A stretch of DNA of 64,000 bases. It comes from DATKAS01 sp963773315 (GTDB lineage: Bacteria; Actinomycetota; Acidimicrobiia; Acidimicrobiales; DATKAS01). The notes beneath the pieces are model-generated. The model ran no database searches. It saw nothing but the letters and a program-made list of their open reading frames with translations, and had not been told where the DNA came from. The stretch covers positions 310,001-374,000 of the forward strand of contig CAVZAF010000003.1 of NCBI GenBank assembly GCA_963773315.1, in the 5' to 3' direction. Positions 46,899 to 55,942 of the stretch are shown here, in pieces. The stretch's first letter is position 1. Each line of letters begins with the position of its first letter. The translations under genes and the position numbers were made by a program.

Positions 46899-47960
46899 CT
46901 ACAGCGCAGCGCTCGAGACTGCCACGAGGCGGTCGAGCGCGGCACTGGCTTTGCCGTCATCGATCGACTTCGCCGCGATCGCGATGCCCTCGGCGACCGA
47001 CACCGCGGTCCCGGCCGCCACGAGTGCTGCACCAGCGTTGAGCAGGACGACGTCGCGCGGCGGACCTGTCTCGCCGGCCAAGACGGCTCGGGCGATGGCC
47101 GCGTTCGTCGCGGGATCCCCGCCCCGAAGATCCTCGGCCTTCGCGAGCGGGATGCCGACGTCCTGCGGGTCGAGCACCCACGTGCGCATGTCCCCGTCGT
47201 CGAGCTCGTGCACCGTCGAAGTCGTCGTCGTGGTGAGCTCGTCGAGGCCGTCGTGCCCGTGCACGAGCAGCACGTGCTTCGAACCGCGTGCAGCGAGCAC
47301 CCCCAACATGAGATCGGCCATCGAAGGGTCGCTCACGCCGACGAGCTGCCTTCGTGCGCGCGCCGGGTTCGCCAGGGGCCCGAGGAAGTTGAACGTGGTC
47401 GGGATCGCGAGCTCGCGACGCGCGGGCCCGGCGTGACGGAGCGCGGGATGGAAGCGCGGCGCGAAGCAGAACCCGATGCCGGCCTCCTCGATGCAACGCG
47501 CGACGCCCGCGGCATCGAGCTCGAGCGCGACGCCGAGCGCTTCGAGGAGGTCCGCGGCACCGCACGAAGACGACGCGGCGCGGTTGCCGTGCTTGCACAC
47601 TGGCACGCCCGTGCCGGCGACGACGAGCGCGGACAGCGTCGACACGTTGATCGTATGACTGCGATCGCCGCCGGTGCCCACGACGTCGACGAGCTGCTCG
47701 TGCACCGCTGGCGACACCTCGACGATCGCCGCGACCGCGAGCATCGCGTCGAGGAACCCGTTGAGCTCTTCGACGGTCTCGCCCTTCATGCGCAGCGCGA
47801 CGACGAAGCCGGCGATCTGCGCGGGCGTCGCGGCTCCTTCGAGGATCTCGGCCATCGCGGCCCTCGCCTCGTCTTGGGTCAGGTCACCGTGACCCGCGAG
47901 CCGGCCGAGCACCGTCCGCCATCCCCCAAGCGCCTCGAGGCTCGGCGGCTGCTCCCCCAC
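46899..47960 (-). CDS. trpD: Anthranilate phosphoribosyltransferase
   Basis: 353 residues. The PRPP-binding glycine-rich loop VDVVGTGGDRSHTINVST and KHGNRAASSSCGAADLLEALG are characteristic of TrpD, as is PTTFNFLGPLANPA. It converts anthranilate and PRPP to phosphoribosylanthranilate in tryptophan synthesis. GTG start. No other trp genes are in the window. Confidence 0.94.
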   Translation of the reverse strand: MGEQPPSLEALGGWRTVLGRLAGHGDLTQDEARAAMAEILEGAATPAQIAGFVVALRMKGETVEELNGFLDAMLAVAAIVEVSPAVHEQLVDVVGTGGDRSHTINVSTLSALVVAGTGVPVCKHGNRAASSSCGAADLLEALGVALELDAAGVARCIEEAGIGFCFAPRFHPALRHAGPARRELAIPTTFNFLGPLANPARARRQLVGVSDPSMADLMLGVLAARGSKHVLLVHGHDGLDELTTTTTSTVHELDDGDMRTWVLDPQDVGIPLAKAEDLRGGDPATNAAIARAVLAGETGPPRDVVLLNAGAALVAAGTAVSVAEGIAIAAKSIDDGKASAALDRLVAVSSAAL

Positions 47961-48000
47961 GAGCGGTCTCCCCAGTGCAGTTCGGTCGGATGCGGTTCGG

Positions 48001-48237
48001 TCAGGCCGTGCGGCGGCGCTGGCGGACGATCCGCCTTCGCTCCCGCTCGGTGGCGCCGCCCCAGATGCCTTCCTTCTCGCGATGTGTGATCGCGTGCTCG
48101 AGGCAGGACTGTCGGACGGTGCAGTCGGCGCAGATGCTCTTCGCGGTCGCTTCCTCTTCTTCGCTGACGGGGTAGAAGACCTCGGGATCGAGACCGCGGC
48201 AGGCGGCCTGATCGCGCCATGACGACGAGTTGCTCAA
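48001..48237 (-). CDS. WhiB-family Fe-S transcription factor
   Basis: 78 residues from TTG 48237: SWRDQAACRGLDPEVFYPVS, CADCTVRQSCLEHA and the EGIWGGATERERRR turn. Four cysteines (C, CxxC, C) bind the [4Fe-4S] cluster and the G(I/V)WGG motif with the basic tail is the DNA/sigma-interacting end. The compact sequence is WhiB1/WhiB2-like. The start is uncertain because no ATG exists in frame near the conserved region. Confidence 0.88.
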   Translation of the reverse strand: MSNSSSWRDQAACRGLDPEVFYPVSEEEEATAKSICADCTVRQSCLEHAITHREKEGIWGGATERERRRIVRQRRRTA

Positions 48238-48280
48238 GAGGGGTTCTCTTCCGGAGGGGTCCGAAGGGGCCGGGTTTGCA

Positions 48281-48297
48281 GGCTCCCGAGGGAGCCG
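48281..48297. terminator. Hairpin in whiB-rubrerythrin spacer
   Basis: GGCTCC, a CGAG loop and GGAGCC form a short GC-rich stem within the 174-base spacer between the whiB start and the rubrerythrin stop. Possible terminator for the minus-strand rubrerythrin gene or leader structure of whiB. Confidence 0.35.
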
Positions 48298-48370
48298 AAT
48301 CTCATGGTAGGGGCGGATTTCCGCTTGCGGCCAACCCAAACTGTCAGGGCCGGAGGTCGGAAAGCAACGC

Positions 48371-48395
48371 GGCCCTCGTCGCGCCCGGGAGGGCC
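48371..48395 (-). terminator. Hairpin just after rubrerythrin
   Basis: GGCCCTC and GAGGGCC pair across an 11-base loop about 17 bases beyond the rubrerythrin stop. It is GC-rich without a U tract. Termination is the simplest role. Confidence 0.4.
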
Positions 48396-48411
48396 CGCCG
48401 CGACGCGCGAG

Positions 48412-48818
<407 letters not shown>

Positions 48819-48831
<13 letters not shown>

Positions 48832-49826
48832 TGGTGTTGTCCTTCCTCGACACCGAACGCGGCGAACGCCCTCGGGATCGTTGCCGCGGCATACGCGTCG
48901 ACATGCGCAGTGCGCTCGCTGTCGGGTGCGCCGCCCATCCAGATCGGCGCCCTGACCGCAAGCGCGACGCCCAGGGCATGTGCACGGCCGAATGCCTCGA
49001 CGTCGAGCCCGAGTCGGTCACGGTACCGGCCGAGCCAGACATTGCGACGTTGCCGGTATGCAGCGGGGGGAACGCCGAGGACGAGCAGCCACGCGAGGTC
49101 GAGGGCACCGTTCCGCGCGGACGCGAGCTGCCAGTCGACGAAGGCCGGCTCGGCGCCACGCTCCAGGAACATGAGGTTCGGCGGACCGGGGTCACCGTGA
49201 CACAGGGTCGCGGGCAGGGCGGCCGCGGCGGTCATGAGCGCCGCCAGGTTCGCGGTGACGAGCTCGGCGGACTGCACGTCGTCGTCGGTCAGCGCGTCGC
49301 GGTGACGATCGACGAAGCGCGGGAGACGGCTTTCGAGGTTCTGCTGCCACCGTCGCGCTTCTTCGTCGGAGACTCGCCACAGCCAGTCGAGCCGGCCGAG
49401 CTCCTCGCTCCCCTGCCACTCACCGTGCATCCCGACGAGCGCATCGATCACCGCGTCGACGCGGCCATCGCTCAGCCCGTCCGCGAACGTGGCCGCGGCC
49501 GCGGGCGCGAGGTCTTCGATCACGAGCAGGTCGTCCGATGCGAAGAAGCACCGAGGCGTGCGCACCGACAGCCGCGGCGCGAGCTCCCGGTAGAAGTGGG
49601 CCTCCCGCGCGTACATGCCGAGGGCGCGCTGGCGCTCCCTCACCGCCTCGTCGACCGCCGGGCGTTTCGCCACCAGCGTCGAGCCGTCGTGGAGGCGCAG
49701 CCGCACGAGATCGCCCGAGACGCCGCCGCCATCCAACGGCTCGACGCCCACCGAATGCACCGGTCGCCCCAACACCTCACTGAGCCACGGCGCACTGAGC
49801 ACGGCTGGTGATTCCGCCGCCTCCAC
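48819..49826 (-). CDS. Phosphotransferase-family (APH/EcKL-like) kinase
   Basis: 335 residues of the aminoglycoside phosphotransferase/choline kinase superfamily. LVAKRPAVDEAVRERQRALG holds the ATP lysine, LCHGDPGPPNLMFLERG is the catalytic Brenner motif and FVDWQLASARNGALDLAWLL the metal-binding DFG-equivalent. The ecdysteroid-kinase-like branch is likely. Small-molecule substrate unknown; nothing suggests resistance. It diverges from glpD with a 24-base gap. Confidence 0.85.
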
Positions 49827-49850
49827 GCGCCGATCCTAGGATGGCCTCCG

Positions 49851-51494
49851 ATGTCGCTCCCCCCGTTCGATCGCCCAACGGCACTCGCGCGTCTGGGCGA
49901 CGAGCACTTCGACGTGTTGGTGGTCGGCGGAGGCATCACGGGCGTCGGCGTGGCCCTCGATGCGGCCACTCGTGGGCTCCGCACCGCTCTCGTCGAGCGC
50001 CACGACTACGCGTCCGGCACGTCGTCGAAGTCGTCCAAGCTCGTGCACGGCGGGCTGCGCTACCTGCAGCAGAAGGAGTATCGGCTCGTCTACGAGGCGC
50101 TCGCCGAGCGGCAGCGTCTGCGCAAGACGGCCCCCCATCTCGTGCGCGTGCTCCCGTTCCTCATCCCGATCTTCTCGCGTGACGGGCTGATCAACCCGAA
50201 GGTCGCTCGAGCCCTCGGGTCGGCGATGTGGATGTACGACCTCACCGGCGGCATCCGCATCGGCAAGCTGCACGAGCGGCTCAGCAAGGCCGAGGCGCTG
50301 GCCCACATGCCGACGATGCCGGCCGATCGGCTTGCGTCTGCCTACCTGTACTACGACGCGCAAGCCGACGACGCCCGGCTGACGCTCACGATCGCTCGTA
50401 CGGCGGCATCGCACGGTGCCGCTGTCGCGAACTACACCACCGTGAAGCGGTTGCTGAAGGACGCCGATGGAAAGGTCGTCGGCGCAGTCGTCGCCGCCGA
50501 CGGGAACGAGATCGAGGTGCGCGCCAAGTCGGTCGTGAACGCGACCGGCGTCTGGTCCGACGAGCTGCGGGCACTGGACGAGGGAGTGCATCCCCGATCG
50601 ATCCGACCGGCGAAGGGCGTCCACATCACAGTGCCCTGGCACAAGACGCAGAACGACATCGCTGCGGTCATCCCCGTGCCGAAGGATCGTCGGTCGCTGT
50701 TCGTCGTCCCCTGGGGTGACCTCGCCTACGTCGGCACCACCGACACCGACTACGACGGCCCGCTCGACGATCCACAGTGCACGAGCAACGACATCGACTA
50801 CGTGCTGCGCGCGCTGAACGCATCGGTCACGACCGGCGTGACGCGCACCGACATCCTCGGCACGTGGGCAGGGCTGCGTCCGCTCGTGAAGGACGCGACC
50901 AGCGAACGCACCGCGGACCTCTCACGACGGCACACGGTGCAACGGTCCGCGAGTGGGGTCATCAGCATCATGGGCGGGAAGCTCACGACGTACCGACGGA
51001 TGGCGGCCGACACCGTGGACGAGGTCGCTCAGGAGCTCGACATCCATCGCCGCAGCTCCACGAAGCACGTCGTGCTCCTCGGTGGTGATGGCTTCGACGC
51101 CGACCGACCTCGCGACGGGCTCGATGCGCACCTCGCCTCGCGCTACGGCACGGAGGCCGACAGCGTCGCGTTGCTCGCCGCGAGCGATCCCGACCTCGCG
51201 CGCCCAATGGTGCCGGGGCTGCCCTACGTCCGGGCCGAGGCGGTGCACGCCGCTCGTCACGAGATGGCACGCACGCTCGACGACATCCTGAGCCGGCGGA
51301 CCCGCGCTCGTTTGCTGGGTCGCGACGACGCAGCACGCATCGCCGACGACGTGGCGGCCCTCGTCGCTCCCGAGCTCGGCTGGTCCGACGCCGACCGCGA
51401 GCGCGAGGTTGCCGCGTTCCGTGACGCCGTCGCGCTCGAGCGCACCTCGGCGGCGCTGCCCGAGACCGCGCTCGACGCCACGATCGGCGCATGA
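49851..51494 (+). CDS. glpD: Glycerol-3-phosphate dehydrogenase (FAD)
   Basis: 547-residue GlpD/GlpA-type flavoprotein that oxidises sn-glycerol-3-phosphate to DHAP at the membrane. FAD-binding DVLVVGGGITGVGVALDAATR, SKLVHGGLRYLQQKEYRLV, VPWGDLAYVGTTDTDYDG and SIMGGKLTTYRRMA are diagnostic; the C-terminal GlpD cap domain is present. It overlaps the AGPS-like gene by 4 bases and heads a four-gene unit. Confidence 0.94.
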   Translation: MSLPPFDRPTALARLGDEHFDVLVVGGGITGVGVALDAATRGLRTALVERHDYASGTSSKSSKLVHGGLRYLQQKEYRLVYEALAERQRLRKTAPHLVRVLPFLIPIFSRDGLINPKVARALGSAMWMYDLTGGIRIGKLHERLSKAEALAHMPTMPADRLASAYLYYDAQADDARLTLTIARTAASHGAAVANYTTVKRLLKDADGKVVGAVVAADGNEIEVRAKSVVNATGVWSDELRALDEGVHPRSIRPAKGVHITVPWHKTQNDIAAVIPVPKDRRSLFVVPWGDLAYVGTTDTDYDGPLDDPQCTSNDIDYVLRALNASVTTGVTRTDILGTWAGLRPLVKDATSERTADLSRRHTVQRSASGVISIMGGKLTTYRRMAADTVDEVAQELDIHRRSSTKHVVLLGGDGFDADRPRDGLDAHLASRYGTEADSVALLAASDPDLARPMVPGLPYVRAEAVHAARHEMARTLDDILSRRTRARLLGRDDAARIADDVAALVAPELGWSDADREREVAAFRDAVALERTSAALPETALDATIGA

Positions 51495-52981
51495 CTCCAG
51501 TCCCTCCGATCGCACTCGAAGGAGTCGACGGCGCGCCGCGGTCTCACATCGACGCGCGACGCGTGACAGTCGGCGAGGCGACGCTCGGCCGGCTCCGCGG
51601 AGCGTGCGCGGACGTGACGACCGATGTCGCAGAGGTCGGCGACGCGAGCCGGGACTGGTGGCCCCTGGCGATGCAATGGGCGCTCGAAGGCGAGGTGCCC
51701 GGGCTCGCCTCGGTCATCGCCCGGCCCCAGAGCGCAGACGAGGTCGCCGCAGTCCTCGCGGTGTGCAACGCCGACCTCGTGCCGGTGACGGCAGCGGGCG
51801 GTCGCAGCGGGGTGTGCGGGGCGAGCGTCCCCATCCACGGGGGCGTCGTGCTCGACCTGTGCGGGCTCTCGGGCATCGTCGACGTCGACGACGACTCGCT
51901 CGTGCTCGATGTACGTCCCGGCACCTTCGGCGAGCCGCTCGAGGCCGACCTCCGCCGCGACCACGGCCTCACAATCGGCCACTGGCCACAGTCGGTGGCG
52001 ATCTCGACCGTCGGCGGATGGCTCGCATGTCGGGGCGCGGGCCAGCTGTCGACTCGCTACGGCAAGATCGAAGACATGGTCGTCGGCCTCGATGTCGCCC
52101 TCGCGGACGGCCGCAGGATCACCACGGGCGGCAATCCGCACGCGGCAGCCGGCCCGGACCTGACGCAGCTCTTCGTCGGTTCGGAAGGCACCCTCGGCGT
52201 CATCACCGGCGCACGGCTCCGAGTGCACCCGGCGCCGGCCGCGGAACGCCGCGACGCCTGGAGCTTCTCGACGTTCGGCGACGGGCTCGAGGGGTGCCGG
52301 CGGATCCTGCGCAGAGGCGCGACGCCAGCCGTCCTCCGGCTGTACGACGACGTCGAGGCGAATCGCAGCTACCAGACCGGCGACCGCCACGTGCTGCTCG
52401 TCTTCGACGAGGGCGATCCGGCGTTGATCGACGCGGTCATGCGTGTCGTCGCCGAGGAGTGCGACGGTGCGGGCGGTGAACGCGCCGACGTCGGTCTCGT
52501 CGATCGGTGGTTCCACCATCGCAACGAGGTGAGCGCGCTCGAGGCGCTGACCCGGAAGGGGTTCGTGGTCGACACGATGGAGATCGCGGCTCGTTGGCGC
52601 GACCTCCCGAAGATCTACGAGGCGACCTGCGCCGCGATCCTCGGCGTGCCCCACGCCGCGAACGCCACGGCCCACCAGTCTCACGCCTACTCGGATGGTG
52701 CCTGCCTCTACTTCACGTTCGCCGGGCGGCCTCCGACCGACGAGCGCGAGGCCTTCTACGTCGCCGCCTGGGACGCAGGCACCCGAGCCGTGCTCGCGAA
52801 CGGCGGTGGGCTCTCGCACCACCACGGTGTCGGCCTCAACCGCAGCCGGTTCATGCGCGAGGCCCTCGGCGCGAGCTTCGAGGTGTTGCAGTCAGCCAAG
52901 TCGGCGCTCGACCCGAACGGCGTCCTGAACCCCGGCAAGCTCGGGCTGCCATCGCCGTTCGGCGCGGTGAGCTGGCCGTGA
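51491..52981 (+). CDS. FAD-linked oxidase, alkylglycerone-phosphate synthase-like
   Basis: 496 residues of the vanillyl-alcohol oxidase/FAD_binding_4 superfamily. VIARPQSADEVAAVLAVCN and VTAAGGRSGVCG bind FAD; VGSEGTLGVITGARLRV is conserved. The C-terminal HQSHAYSDGACLYFTFAG and NGGGLSHHHGVGLNRSRF match alkyldihydroxyacetonephosphate synthase (AGPS) and its bacterial homologues. AGPS exchanges an acyl for an alkyl group on acyl-DHAP, and GlpD makes DHAP, so a glycerolipid link is plausible. A lactate/glycolate-type oxidase is the alternative. Confidence 0.82.
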   Translation: MTPVPPIALEGVDGAPRSHIDARRVTVGEATLGRLRGACADVTTDVAEVGDASRDWWPLAMQWALEGEVPGLASVIARPQSADEVAAVLAVCNADLVPVTAAGGRSGVCGASVPIHGGVVLDLCGLSGIVDVDDDSLVLDVRPGTFGEPLEADLRRDHGLTIGHWPQSVAISTVGGWLACRGAGQLSTRYGKIEDMVVGLDVALADGRRITTGGNPHAAAGPDLTQLFVGSEGTLGVITGARLRVHPAPAAERRDAWSFSTFGDGLEGCRRILRRGATPAVLRLYDDVEANRSYQTGDRHVLLVFDEGDPALIDAVMRVVAEECDGAGGERADVGLVDRWFHHRNEVSALEALTRKGFVVDTMEIAARWRDLPKIYEATCAAILGVPHAANATAHQSHAYSDGACLYFTFAGRPPTDEREAFYVAAWDAGTRAVLANGGGLSHHHGVGLNRSRFMREALGASFEVLQSAKSALDPNGVLNPGKLGLPSPFGAVSWP

Positions 52982-53379
52982 AGCTCGATCGCGCTGCGCT
53001 GATCGCAGGGATCGTCGTCTCGCTGGTGATCTGCGTGCCCGCCGCGCTCATCGGGCAAGCGCTCGACGACGCGTCATCGAGCGACAGCCCGTCCACGGCG
53101 GTGTCGTTGCTAGCGGTCTTGGTGCTTGCGGGGCTCGTCGTCGGCGCCACGGTCGCGGCGCGACAGCAGTCGCTAGATGCGCCGCTCGTCCACGGCATCG
53201 TGACCGCGATCGTCACCTTCGTGTTGGTACAGGGGGTTGGTGTGCTGCGTCGCTTCGCGACCAGCGAGGACGTGTCGTGGTCGCGCATCCTGTCGAGCGC
53301 CTTGCTCTCGATGGTGGCGGGCACCGTCGGCGGGTTGATCGGCGGTCGCCTGCGCCACGAAGCCGGGCAACGACCTTGA
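52978..53379 (+). CDS. Four-helix membrane protein in glpD operon
   Basis: 133 residues from GTG 52978 (GTGA overlap). Hydrophobic segments begin at ALIAGIVVSLVICVPAALIG, AVSLLAVLVLAGLVVGATVAA, GIVTAIVTFVLVQGVGVL and SALLSMVAGTVGGLIGG. The stop overlaps the next TTG start, so it is locked between the AGPS-like and FGGY genes. Unknown family. Confidence 0.72.
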   Translation: MKLDRAALIAGIVVSLVICVPAALIGQALDDASSSDSPSTAVSLLAVLVLAGLVVGATVAARQQSLDAPLVHGIVTAIVTFVLVQGVGVLRRFATSEDVSWSRILSSALLSMVAGTVGGLIGGRLRHEAGQRP

Positions 53380-54821
53380 GCATCCTCGTCGTCGACGTCG
53401 GCACGAGTGGCGTACGCGCCGCGATCGTCCGTCCTGATGCGACCGTCGAGCATGTGCACCATCGCGAGGTGCTGCCCGCGTCACCTTCCCCGGGCTTCGT
53501 CGAGTTCGACGCGCGCGAGATGGCCGACGCCGCGCTCACGGTCGCGACGGCTGCGCTCGCGGACGGCGGACCCGTCGAGGCGCTCGGGATCGCGAACCAG
53601 CGGGCGTCGACGATCGTGTGGGACGTCGCGACCGGCGAGCCTGTGGCTCCTGGCGTCGGATGGCAAGACCTGCGGACCGCGGGGATGTGCCTCGTGCTCG
53701 CGGCCGAGGGCACCCGCTTCGCGCCGAACCAGTCGGCGACGAAGCTCGCGTTCCTGCTCGACATGGCCGATCCCGATCGGACGCGCGACGACCTCCGCTT
53801 CGGCACGGTCGACACGTGGATCGCGTGGATCCTCTCCAACGGATCCGTGCATGTCACCGATCAGTCGAACGTTGGCGTCACCGGGCTCGTGCGCAACGAC
53901 GGCAGCGGATGGGACGAGCACGTGCTCGAGGTCCTCCGCGTCCCTCGCGGCGTCCTTCCGTCGATCGTCGATTCCACGGGGATCGTCGGCAACGCGACCG
54001 CGCTCCCTGGCGCTCCACCCATCGCGGGCATCGCGGGTGACCAGCAGGCGTCGCTCATCGGTCAGGGTTGCGTGCGGCCAGGCCTCTCGAAGGCGACGTT
54101 CGGCACGGGCGGGATGCTCGACATGTGCCTCGGCCCGGAGCGACCGACGTTCGAGCGACGGGGCGACGGCGGCACCTTCCCGATCGCGGCCTGGCGGCGT
54201 GACGGTGCGATCACGTGGGGCGTCGAGGCGATCATGCTGACGGCCGGCTCCAACGTCGAGTGGCTCCGCGACGACCTCGGGCTGATCGAGACGGCCGCGC
54301 AGTCCCACGACGTCGCGTCTCAGTGCGCGGACACCGAGGGAGTCGTGTACGTCCCCGCGCTGCTGGGCCTCGGCACACCGGTCTGGGATTACGGCGCCCG
54401 CTCCTCGTTCTTCGGGCTGACCCGCGGCTCGACTCGTGCTCACCTCGTGCGAGCCGTCCTCGAGGGAGTCGCGCATCGAGGCACGGACCTCGTCGAGGCC
54501 GCCGAGACCGACACGGGCCTGGCGATCGACCACCTCAGGGTCGACGGAGGCATGTCCGAGAACCCGACGTTCCTGGCCGCGCTGGCCAACGCGAGCCAGC
54601 GACCGGTCGAGGTCTCCCCGGTGGTGGAAGCCACCACCTTGGGCGCAGCGTTCCTCGCCGGCCTCGCCGTCGGCACCTGGAAGGGCATGGATGACATCGC
54701 CGCGACCTGGCGACCGCGTACCGTCATCGAGCCTTCGGGCAAGCTCGACCGGGCGAGGTGGCTCGACGCGCGGACCCGGGCGGAGGGCTGGGTTGCGGAA
54801 CTCTCGGCCCTCGACTTCTAG
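53376..54821 (+). CDS. FGGY-family carbohydrate kinase, glycerol kinase-like
   Basis: 481 residues, intact. LVVDVGTSGVRAAIV, GIANQRASTIVWD, FGTVDTWIAWILSNG, GIAGDQQASLIGQG, KATFGTGGMLDMC, PALLGLGTPVWD and TTLGAAFLAGLAVG follow glycerol kinase order, but GTS replaces GTT and several substrate-site segments differ (WQDLRTA for WQDRRTA). It may phosphorylate glycerol or another polyol. TTG start overlapping the preceding stop. It could compensate for the broken glpK at 28134. Confidence 0.83.
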   Translation: MSILVVDVGTSGVRAAIVRPDATVEHVHHREVLPASPSPGFVEFDAREMADAALTVATAALADGGPVEALGIANQRASTIVWDVATGEPVAPGVGWQDLRTAGMCLVLAAEGTRFAPNQSATKLAFLLDMADPDRTRDDLRFGTVDTWIAWILSNGSVHVTDQSNVGVTGLVRNDGSGWDEHVLEVLRVPRGVLPSIVDSTGIVGNATALPGAPPIAGIAGDQQASLIGQGCVRPGLSKATFGTGGMLDMCLGPERPTFERRGDGGTFPIAAWRRDGAITWGVEAIMLTAGSNVEWLRDDLGLIETAAQSHDVASQCADTEGVVYVPALLGLGTPVWDYGARSSFFGLTRGSTRAHLVRAVLEGVAHRGTDLVEAAETDTGLAIDHLRVDGGMSENPTFLAALANASQRPVEVSPVVEATTLGAAFLAGLAVGTWKGMDDIAATWRPRTVIEPSGKLDRARWLDARTRAEGWVAELSALDF

Positions 54822-54848
54822 AGTGCCCCGGCGAACAAGGAGACCTCG

Positions 54849-55331
54849 ATGACCGGACGCCGTGCCCAAGCCCTCGTGGCCGGCACCGCTCTCGCGCTGG
54901 CAATCGTGCTCGCCGCATGCGGCGATGACCCGAGCGACGAGGGCCAGCCCGCGGGCGGAGCGACGACCGCGGCTGCGACGACCGCGGCGGCGGGCACGAC
55001 GGCGGCAGCTGCGACAACGGCGGCGGCGGGCACGAGCGCAGCGCCGACCAGCACGACGACGACCGTCGTCAAAGCGTCGGGCACCGCCGACATCGTCGCC
55101 GTCGACTTCGCGTTCAAGCCGCAGAACATCGAGGTCACCGCCGGCACGAAGGTCACGTGGACCAACAACGACACGACGACCCACCAGATCGTGTCGAAGG
55201 GCGATCCCTTCCCCGGCGATGGCACGATCGACGTCGGTGCGACCTACAGCGTCACGTTCGACACGCCGGGCACCTACGACTACTTCTGTGGCATCCACAA
55301 CTCGATGACAGGGAGCATCGTCGTCTCATGA
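54849..55331 (+). CDS. Cupredoxin-domain lipoprotein
   Basis: 160 residues: signal peptide with lipobox LAAC, a long low-complexity Ala/Thr linker, and a plastocyanin/azurin-like domain. Type 1 copper ligands are visible: His in NNDTTTHQIVSKGD, and Cys, His and Met in YDYFCGIHNSMTG. It should be exported, lipid-anchored and redox-active. ATGA overlap with the first ferritin-like gene indicates a dedicated operon. Confidence 0.87.
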   Translation: MTGRRAQALVAGTALALAIVLAACGDDPSDEGQPAGGATTAAATTAAAGTTAAAATTAAAGTSAAPTSTTTTVVKASGTADIVAVDFAFKPQNIEVTAGTKVTWTNNDTTTHQIVSKGDPFPGDGTIDVGATYSVTFDTPGTYDYFCGIHNSMTGSIVVS

Positions 55332-55942
55332 CCTCATCTTCCGAGCCATCACGCCGGAACCTGCTGGTTGGCGCGGGTGTCGGGGCCGCGGCGGTCGCGA
55401 TCGGCGCGATCCCTGCGTTCGCCGGCATCGCCCACGCGCAGTCCGACAGCAACCTCTCGCCGGCGGACCTGCAGCTGACGCAGTTCCATCGCTCCATCGA
55501 GTTCGCGTTCGTCGAGATCTACGGCATGGCCCTCGACAAGAAGCTGTTCGACGACGCGCAGACCGCGTACGCAGTGCAGTTCCAGAACCATCACGACGAG
55601 CACGCCGCAGCTGCTGGTTCGCTGGCGGGCGTCGGCGCGGTCGGCACCAACGGGCAGATGGTCAACGCCTACGCCGGTCGGGTGCGCACGGCCAACACCG
55701 TCGACGCACTCGCCAATGTGCTGTTCGACCTCGAGTCGAGGGCGGCGTCGACATACCTCCTCGCATGCGGCACATACTCGCAGCCGCGAGCGGCGGGATT
55801 CGCCGCAGCCGTGCTTTCGATCGAGGCACAGCACGCCACCGTGCTCGGCAACGCAGCGAGCCTGCCGACCGCGACGTACGTCCCCGCCTTCGAGTCGATC
55901 GTCGGAGCGTTCAGGCCCGCCGAGTTCCCGGTGCTGGCATGA
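55328..55942 (+). CDS. Tat-exported ferritin-like protein 1
   Basis: 204 residues. N-terminal SRRNLLVG with a hydrophobic stretch and AHA cleavage site is a Tat signal. The rest is a four-helix ferritin-like domain with candidate metal ligands in FHRSIEFAFVEIYG, QNHHDEHAAAAG, LFDLESRAAS and SIEAQHATVLG. It belongs to the extracytoplasmic ferritin-like group of Actinobacteria, without established function. Overlaps both neighbours by 4 bases. Confidence 0.82.
   Translation: MTSSSEPSRRNLLVGAGVGAAAVAIGAIPAFAGIAHAQSDSNLSPADLQLTQFHRSIEFAFVEIYGMALDKKLFDDAQTAYAVQFQNHHDEHAAAAGSLAGVGAVGTNGQMVNAYAGRVRTANTVDALANVLFDLESRAASTYLLACGTYSQPRAAGFAAAVLSIEAQHATVLGNAASLPTATYVPAFESIVGAFRPAEFPVLA

Noticed and set aside
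45621..48089. An 822-codon open frame on the plus strand opposite the aminotransferase and trpD genes, and similar long antisense frames at 1035-1970, 4333-5919 and 51257-52825
   Set aside because: They mirror well-supported minus- or plus-strand genes, are rich in Arg/His/Asp/Glu as expected from GC-rich antisense frames, and show no family motifs.
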